A DNA stretch of 6,498 nt. Origin: an uncultured Collinsella sp. GTDB lineage: Bacteria; Actinomycetota; Coriobacteriia; Coriobacteriales; Coriobacteriaceae. The notes under the pieces are model-generated. The model was not told where the DNA came from, ran no database searches, and saw nothing but the letters and a program-made list of their open reading frames with translations. Shown here in pieces: positions 4,814-6,498 of the stretch; within the stretch, counting starts at the first letter, position 1, and the number at the start of each line of letters is the position of its first letter. A program made the position numbers and the translations under genes. Location of the stretch: positions 1-6,498 of the forward strand of contig USNA01000053.1 in assembly GCA_900555955.1 (NCBI GenBank). Direction: 5' to 3'.

Positions 4814-6187
4814 TTATCGCTGCACGTGTCGAAGTACCTCAACAGCGGCACCAACCTCGATTACGCGACGCTCGAGGCCGCGGCGAATGGCCTCGAGTCG
4901 ACCCTCCGCCGTCGCCCATTCGCTCTGCGAAAGAATCTCGATCGCCTCATCAACAAATCCGTTGAGTCGTGATGAATCGAACCAATCGAGTGAGTCCGCA
5001 AGCGCCAGCTGGACGGAAGGGTCGGGCCCAAACGGCTTAGCAGAAAACCCAAACTCCCCAGCTGCGAGCACTGCAGTTGGTACGTTGTACCACAGGCAGT
5101 TGCCGCTATCGAACAGCGGAGCAGGCCTTATCTCCAGGGTGTCGACATTGCGGATGATGCCAAAGTTTCGCCAATGGCGGTCGCTGTTGGCCAAAAGGGC
5201 ATCGCAAACGATCATCTGCGACATAGACCTTCTCACGGCGACCTCATCGACACCATGCTTACCAAGAAAGCGGCAGTACCGGTCGTACGTCGAGCCTCCT
5301 CGCTGGCCGCCAAGGGCGTTCTTAACGTAAACAGCCGGAACGTATTCCTCGCGGCCGTCAAGAAAATCCTCGCACAGGCACACGGGGCCATTGAACATCC
5401 GCTCAACCGTATAGGGAACAAACTCGCCCTCCGACAGCAAGCGACGATGTAGAGCCGTTGCAACCGCCTCGTTAAAGGGACGCTGATCGTCCATCCCGCA
5501 ACCTTTAGCCAAAACGCGAATGCCGTTTCGGATCATCCACGATTTAGGAAGCTCGCCCTCGGATGTGTTGTCGGGATTTTTAAGACCGATGCCCTCCAGC
5601 CAACCCGAACGCTCTTCGGGCGCCGATCGCTCAAAATCATTCTCGAAGTAATTGAGGTTTCGCCATTCGAGCCCGTCGCATTCTGCCGGTCGCAGCCAAT
5701 AACAATCCGAAAGTGATAGGCCCAGGCACCGAACCGGAACCTCGATGCCACTGGCAATTCCCAGTTCACGATAGCGCGAGACGAGCCCGGGGCGGACGTC
5801 AGGCACCGACCGATGGCTCCACCACACGTTGAGCTCCCGCTTATTCACCGTTGGAGAAGAGCTCGAGCACGTGCCGAACGGCATTCGTTGCGCATCGAGG
5901 ACCTCGGCGATTTCGAAAGGAAACTCGCGCGTCGGATCAAATGAGACATGCGCGACCTCATGGTCGGCGGACATCAGCGCAAACTTGCGCCCCACATCGG
6001 CCGCAGGACGGCGTCCACGTTTGCGGACCTTTTGATAAGCGACCGCAGAATTGTACTCGACCATCTTCCGGCCGCCCACAATATCGCACACAAGCGTCCC
6101 CGATGCGGCAAGTTGCGATATGCGGGCTTTCGTAACGCCCAACAGGCGGGCGGCATCACCCATAGACAAGTACTCAAACGTATCCAT
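4814..6187 (-). CDS. HTH-HipA-like kinase fusion protein
   Basis: This 457-residue protein has three parts. Residues 5-60 form an excisionase/MerR-like winged helix-turn-helix (SMGDAARLLGVTKARISQLA, then a GGRKMVEYN wing). Residues about 69-185 form a middle domain with LNVWWSHRSVP, LGLSLSDCYWLRP and LEWRNLNYF. Residues about 200-457 look like a HipA-type Ser/Thr kinase: candidate ATP lysine K228, FNE (238-240), catalytic NSDRHWRNFG with D336 and N341, and metal-binding D360 in APLFDSGN. HipA toxins phosphorylate targets such as glutamyl-tRNA synthetase and are restrained by a separate HipB; here the DNA-binding module is part of the same chain and no hipB-like gene lies beside it. Target and role are unknown. 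ATG at 6185-6187 is chosen because GAGGTGAT (6195-6202) sits 7 nt upstream; a TTG eight codons earlier is possible but would lie before this site. Codon bias looks weaker than in cysK, hinting at accessory origin. Confidence 0.82.
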   Translation of the reverse strand: MDTFEYLSMGDAARLLGVTKARISQLAASGTLVCDIVGGRKMVEYNSAVAYQKVRKRGRRPAADVGRKFALMSADHEVAHVSFDPTREFPFEIAEVLDAQRMPFGTCSSSSPTVNKRELNVWWSHRSVPDVRPGLVSRYRELGIASGIEVPVRCLGLSLSDCYWLRPAECDGLEWRNLNYFENDFERSAPEERSGWLEGIGLKNPDNTSEGELPKSWMIRNGIRVLAKGCGMDDQRPFNEAVATALHRRLLSEGEFVPYTVERMFNGPVCLCEDFLDGREEYVPAVYVKNALGGQRGGSTYDRYCRFLGKHGVDEVAVRRSMSQMIVCDALLANSDRHWRNFGIIRNVDTLEIRPAPLFDSGNCLWYNVPTAVLAAGEFGFSAKPFGPDPSVQLALADSLDWFDSSRLNGFVDEAIEILSQSEWATAEGRLEAIRRGLERRVIEVGAAVEVLRHVQR

Positions 6188-6202
6188 ACACCGCATCACC
6201 TC

Positions 6203-6229
6203 GTTAAGCAATTAACACGTTTAAGTTAA
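6203..6229. promoter_or_regulatory. GTTAA/TTAAC repeats upstream of the kinase gene (candidate operator)
   Basis: Within 27 bp there are GTTAA (6203-6207), TTAAC (6212-6216), GTTTAA (6219-6224) and GTTAA (6225-6229). The first two form an inverted repeat around GCAA, and TTAAC with the last GTTAA forms a second one. They lie between the predicted promoter area and the ribosome site, in a markedly AT-rich stretch. Repeated half-sites here fit autoregulation by the protein's own helix-turn-helix. Confidence 0.45.
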
Positions 6230-6254
6230 TAGATTACATACATCATAATACTAA
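6226..6254 (-). promoter_or_regulatory. Weak candidate promoter of the HTH-kinase gene
   Basis: On the minus strand TATTAA (6226-6231) lies 17 bp after TTAGTA (6249-6254). The -35 match is poor, but the region 6205-6265 is the most AT-rich in the window and the only plausible place for the promoter. Confidence 0.25.
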
Positions 6255-6265
6255 ACATCCTAAAG

Positions 6266-6293
6266 CGAAAAAAGGCCCGAGAAATCGGGCCTT
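6266..6293 (-). terminator. Intrinsic terminator of the M42 peptidase gene
   Basis: A 9-bp stem pairs AAGGCCCGA (6272-6280) with TCGGGCCTT (6285-6293) around a 4-nt loop. On the minus strand it is followed by a continuous T-run (6268-6273 area), 33 bp after the stop codon of the peptidase gene. It separates that gene from the HTH-kinase gene, which therefore has its own promoter. Confidence 0.88.
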
Positions 6294-6326
6294 AGCGATC
6301 GGTCAGCCGAGTCGCAAGCTGCTCCC

Positions 6327-6498
6327 CTAACGCTGTACGTAGGCGCGGACGAGCTCAAAGGTGTTACGCACACCGTCGATGTGGCTGCGCTCGTAGTTGT
6401 GGCTCGCGTACACGCCGGGGCCGATCAGGCCATGGCGGATGTCGTAGCCGGCCGAGAGCGTGGCCTCGACGTCGGAGCCGTAGTGCGGGTACACATCG
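6327..6498 (-). CDS. M42-type aminopeptidase, C-terminal end (runs off right edge)
   Basis: The minus-strand frame, open from the window edge, encodes the last 57 residues of a protein and stops with TAG at 6327-6329. It contains YPHYGSDVEATLSAGYDIRH, LIGPGVYASHNYERSH and IDGVRNTFELVRAYV. The GSD element followed by a glycine-rich IGPGV and ASHxYERxH is the C-terminal pattern of M42 (FrvX-like) metallo-aminopeptidases, in which a late histidine helps bind the metal pair. These cytosolic enzymes trim N-terminal residues from peptides. The catalytic bulk of the protein is outside the window, and related M18/M20 enzymes cannot be fully excluded. A strong terminator follows. Confidence 0.72.
   Translation of the reverse strand, partial: DVYPHYGSDVEATLSAGYDIRHGLIGPGVYASHNYERSHIDGVRNTFELVRAYVQR

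Noticed and set aside
1..6498. CRISPR array, tRNA or rRNA gene, transposase
   Set aside because: No regularly spaced repeats, no cloverleaf or rRNA-like segment and no transposase reading frame were seen on either strand.

Overview
The window looks like a chromosomal segment of a high-GC gut actinobacterium of the class Coriobacteriia, most like Collinsella. This is inferred from the strong G/C third-position bias, the protein styles (an Rrf2 regulator beside cysK, an MnmA with an NPCxxCN motif, a YerC/TrpR-like regulator) and recurring CCGTCCCCAA-type intergenic repeats. It has not been checked by any database search.

Layout, left to right. (1) Positions 1-559, minus strand: the N-terminal 186 codons of a gene that runs off the left edge, resembling the N-terminus of AddB/RecB-type recombination proteins. 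(2) Positions 642-755: a perfect 33-bp inverted repeat abutting a strong intrinsic terminator with a UUCG loop. (3) Positions 779-1078, minus: a YerC/TrpR-family DNA-binding protein. (4) Positions 1079-1401: 323 bp with no credible gene, holding the divergent control region and two stem-loops. (5) Positions 1402-1767, plus: a small four-helix membrane protein of the YvlD / 'phage holin 4' family, followed by a hairpin that can serve both strands. (6) Positions 1905-2333, minus: an Rrf2-family regulator with a four-cysteine cluster. (7) Positions 2587-3525, plus: cysK. (8) Positions 3705-4805, plus: mnmA, with its own extended -10 promoter. (9) Positions 4814-6187, minus: an unusual fusion of an excisionase/MerR-type helix-turn-helix with a HipA-like kinase, converging on mnmA with only 8 bp between the stop codons. 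(10) Positions 6327-6498, minus: the C-terminal end of an M42-type aminopeptidase with a clear terminator.

Genes 6-8 form a plausible sulfur unit. The Rrf2 protein is a likely cysteine or Fe-S responsive regulator of the divergent cysK. CysK makes cysteine, and MnmA uses cysteine-derived sulfur for tRNA 2-thiouridine. The cysteine desulfurase that would link them is not in the window.

The most unusual element is the HTH-HipA-like kinase gene. It sits alone, has no separate hipB-type partner, carries a middle domain absent from classical HipA, and is preceded by an AT-rich stretch with repeated GTTAA/TTAAC half-sites that could be its own operator. The second item of note is the long perfect inverted repeat at 642-730 and its possible relative at 1871-1895.
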